DNA from: an uncultured bacterium
GTDB taxonomy: Bacteria > Patescibacteriota > Gracilibacteria > Absconditabacterales > Absconditicoccaceae
DNA: 64,000 bases
Assembly (NCBI GenBank): GCA_947169045.1
Contig: CAMVOC010000001.1
Location: forward strand, 1-64,000
Reading direction: 5' to 3'
Shown here in pieces: positions 63,375 through 64,000 of this stretch; within the stretch, counting starts at the first letter, position 1, and the number at the start of each line of letters is the position of its first letter. The notes beneath the pieces were generated by a model that worked only from the letters and a program-made list of their open reading frames with translations, was not told the origin of the DNA and made no database searches. Position numbers and translations under genes: made by a program.

Positions 63375-64000
63375 ATGAATCACCTCAATACCATGATAAA
63401 AGTACAAAAAGCTGATCTTCCTCAACGGAGTATTTCCGAGGTTTTTCCAATTTTTCAAGCACATCTCACCTCAGAGCATCAGCTTTTTATCGCTGTTTCT
63501 ACAGGAGCAGACAGTATGACACTGGCTTGCCTCACCGCCCGACGACGAAACAATCAAAATTTCCCACTTCAAAACTTGCATTTTCTCCATTGTAACCATA
63601 AAATTAGACCAGAAAGCGAAGAGGAATCAGCTTTTTTCGCTTCCTTTTTTCAGTGATTTGATACACAACGTTTTGAAAAACCTGATACAGTAAAAACAGA
63701 CGAAAACGCTCTCAGAAACCGAAGATACGCTTGTTTTAATGACGCCATAACAAGCAAAACAAAACAACCTACAGACAAAGTATTCCTTCTTACCTGACAT
63801 AATCTCAACGACCGCATCGAAACAACATTTCTCAACGTACTGCGCGGATGCTCATTGGACGGATTTCTCAATATGCACGTCCTCTCCCAGCAAAAATCCA
63901 CAACATACCTACGTCCACTCCTGACTACGACAAAATCTCAAATCCTAGAAGCTTGCCAAACGTTACAAATCCCATACTTCACAGATTCCACCAATCTTGA
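63375..64000 (+). CDS. tilS: tRNA(Ile)-lysidine synthetase, N-terminal part (3' end outside window)
   Basis: The visible 208 residues match TilS: a PP-loop ATPase motif LFIAVSTGADSMTLACL (the SGGxDS equivalent), LHFLHCNHKIRPESEEE, ENALRNRRYACF, then LLTGHNLNDRIETTFLNVLR and GCSLDGFL. TGA at 63656, in TGHN and in other places is read as Gly. TilS converts C34 of tRNA-Ile(CAU) to lysidine so that it reads AUA. An ATG 18 bases downstream could also start it. The array ends just before it, and its own promoter was not identified. Confidence 0.88.

Overview
This window comes from a bacterium that reads UGA as glycine (translation table 25), which points to candidate phylum Absconditabacteria (SR1) or Gracilibacteria (BD1-5). 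Core genes for an M16 peptidase, a site-2 protease, RpoD, Fmt, HolB, acetate kinase, FtsW, LysS, MtaB and TilS are chopped up by in-frame TGA triplets under the standard code. They become full length, with conserved glycines restored, when TGA is read as Gly. True stops are TAA or TAG almost everywhere. The DNA is AT-rich, genes are tightly packed and often overlap, and no tRNA, rRNA, CRISPR array or insertion sequence was seen.

Layout. 1-8 kb: end of an M16 peptidase (+), then a leftward block holding a YgjP-type metallohydrolase, a ValRS-like protein with unusual signature motifs, envelope proteins, an RseP-type protease and an exported SLH-like protein. 8-14 kb: rightward ferritin-like/VIT transporter, a YidD-Fmt fusion, rpoD and holB, with one leftward membrane protein. 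14-36.5 kb: a very AT-rich surface-polysaccharide locus. Its rightward half encodes glycosyltransferases and complete-looking GDP-sugar (gmd, gmm, colD-like, colC-like) and CDP-sugar (rfbF, rfbG, rfbH, a ThDP enzyme, a reductase) pathways. Its leftward half encodes GT4, GT10 and GT9 glycosyltransferases. 36.5-54.9 kb: housekeeping genes including ackA, a 694-residue Pro/Thr/Glu-rich membrane protein, xerC/D, ndk, a prepilin, a MurI-like protein, ftsW, elp3, mtaB and lysS. 54.9-63.3 kb: a tandem array of about fifteen short, mostly helical genes, nearly all with their own near-identical promoter and hairpin terminator. 63.4 kb to the end: start of tilS.

Functionally, the polysaccharide locus suggests a glycan containing 3,6-dideoxyhexoses: GDP-L-colitose and a CDP-linked, possibly branched sugar. 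Two neighbouring genes in it look damaged: rfbH has a nonsense codon and a GT2 gene is frameshifted. Three cross-cutting signals stand out. Glycine-UGA use runs from zero in the small-gene array, through about one sixth in the one core gene counted, to about four fifths in the polysaccharide locus. A 10-mer, AAAAAGCTGA, occurs 22 times but is absent from 13.7-36.1 kb. The small-gene array itself has no function that I recognise.
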